Part shown: piece by piece, positions 12,414-12,724 of the stretch | Numbering within the stretch: the stretch's first letter is position 1 | How the letters are laid out: each line of letters opens with the position of its first letter | Assembly: GCA_945876305.1 (NCBI GenBank) | Contig: CAMCOB010000030.1 | Coordinates: 1 to 12,724 of the forward strand | DNA length: 12,724 nt | Origin: Bifidobacterium breve | GTDB lineage: Bacteria > Actinomycetota > Thermoleophilia > Miltoncostaeales > Miltoncostaeaceae | Reading direction: 5' to 3' | Notes under the pieces: model-generated | The model's database searches: none | Told to the model about the DNA's origin: nothing | The model's input: the letters and a program-made list of their open reading frames with translations, nothing else | Translations under genes and position numbers: made by a program

Positions 12414-12724
12414 GTGCAGGCAATCAGGATGCATGAGCCAGGTGGACCCGAGGTCCTCGTTATCGAGACCGTTGCTGACCCCGAGCCCGGACCCGGCGAC
12501 GTCGTTGTGGCGCTGCGAGCCGCGGCCCTCAATCGCCGCGACGTGTTCGTGCGAAAAGGCGTGGCAAAGGTTCCGCTGCCCCTCACGCTGGGCTCCGACG
12601 GTGCCGGCGTCGTTCACAAAGTAGGCGCTGGCGTCTCACGGCTGAGTGAGGGCGACGAGGTCATCATCCTGCCGTCGCTCTCGTGGGGCACCGATCAGCG
12701 CGCACCCGGGCGCGGGTTCCGCAT
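12414..12724 (+). CDS. Medium-chain dehydrogenase/reductase, alcohol dehydrogenase-like (partial, N-terminus only)
   Basis: About 103 residues are visible before the window ends. The N-terminal GroES-like fold of the MDR superfamily is clear: MQAIRMHEPGGPEVLVI opens it, then AALNRRDVFVRKG, LTLGSDGAGVVHKVGAGVS and SEGDEVIILPSLSWG. The PSLSWG followed by PGRGF pattern resembles zinc-type alcohol dehydrogenase-like proteins such as Bacillus YogA rather than strict quinone reductases, but substrate and metal use cannot be told from this part. The catalytic and nucleotide-binding regions lie beyond the edge. Members are cytoplasmic NAD(P)-dependent oxidoreductases. No functional link with the preceding secreted protein is apparent. 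Confidence 0.88.
   Translation, partial: MQAIRMHEPGGPEVLVIETVADPEPGPGDVVVALRAAALNRRDVFVRKGVAKVPLPLTLGSDGAGVVHKVGAGVSRLSEGDEVIILPSLSWGTDQRAPGRGFR

Noticed and set aside
11050..12423. A 457-codon minus-strand open frame opposite the secreted hydrolase
   Set aside because: The plus strand has a signal peptide and a coherent domain layout. The antisense product is low-complexity Arg/Gly/Ala and would also overlap the 59-residue gene in another frame.
1..12724. Mobile element, phage or CRISPR content
   Set aside because: No transposase, integrase, terminal repeats, tRNA-flanked insertion or regularly spaced repeats were seen, and gene order and base composition are uniform.

Overview
This window is a gene-dense, GC-rich stretch typical of Actinomycetota. 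The GC-rich third codon positions, the DsbA-like/VKOR pair (the arrangement known from Mycobacterium tuberculosis Rv2969c-Rv2968c) and the aro-pepP-efp-acc-nusB gene order all point that way. A deep-branching class such as Thermoleophilia is possible, but that is inference and no marker here proves it. There are no rRNA or tRNA genes, CRISPR arrays, transposases or phage genes.

Left three quarters (1-9097), minus strand: one long housekeeping operon reading leftward. In transcription order it holds a short type IV prepilin peptidase domain in frame with chorismate synthase (aroC), then shikimate kinase (aroK), 3-dehydroquinate synthase (aroB), type II dehydroquinase (aroQ), an M24 Xaa-Pro peptidase, elongation factor P (efp), an unusual long accB, biotin carboxylase (accC), nusB, and the first 27 codons of another gene that runs off the edge. 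The genes are welded together: seven junctions are 4-nt ATGA/GTGA overlaps and one is a 1-nt TAGTG overlap. Only efp has a short spacer with its own ribosome binding site. The operon joins four shikimate steps, the biotin arm of an acyl-CoA carboxylase, and translation and transcription factors.

Right quarter (9098-12724): a divergent promoter region, then plus-strand genes. These are RNase HI (rnhA), a membrane-anchored DsbA-like thiol oxidoreductase with CPVC, and a VKOR-type quinone-linked disulfide reductase that appears to start at a CTG codon overlapping the dsbA-like stop. A 59-residue minus-strand membrane protein ends head-on against the VKOR gene. From a second divergent region comes a secreted murein-hydrolase-like protein, followed by the start of a medium-chain dehydrogenase cut by the window edge.

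The most notable points are two enzyme-derived domains that seem catalytically dead. One is a carboxyltransferase barrel fused to the biotin carrier that has lost its metal-binding Lys and HxH. The other is an M23-like domain without its zinc ligands on the secreted hydrolase. Also notable are the in-frame prepilin peptidase/AroC fusion, whose linker loses the local codon bias just before AroC, the CTG start, and several starts that look leaderless (a TANNNT box 6-8 nt before the start codon and no Shine-Dalgarno).
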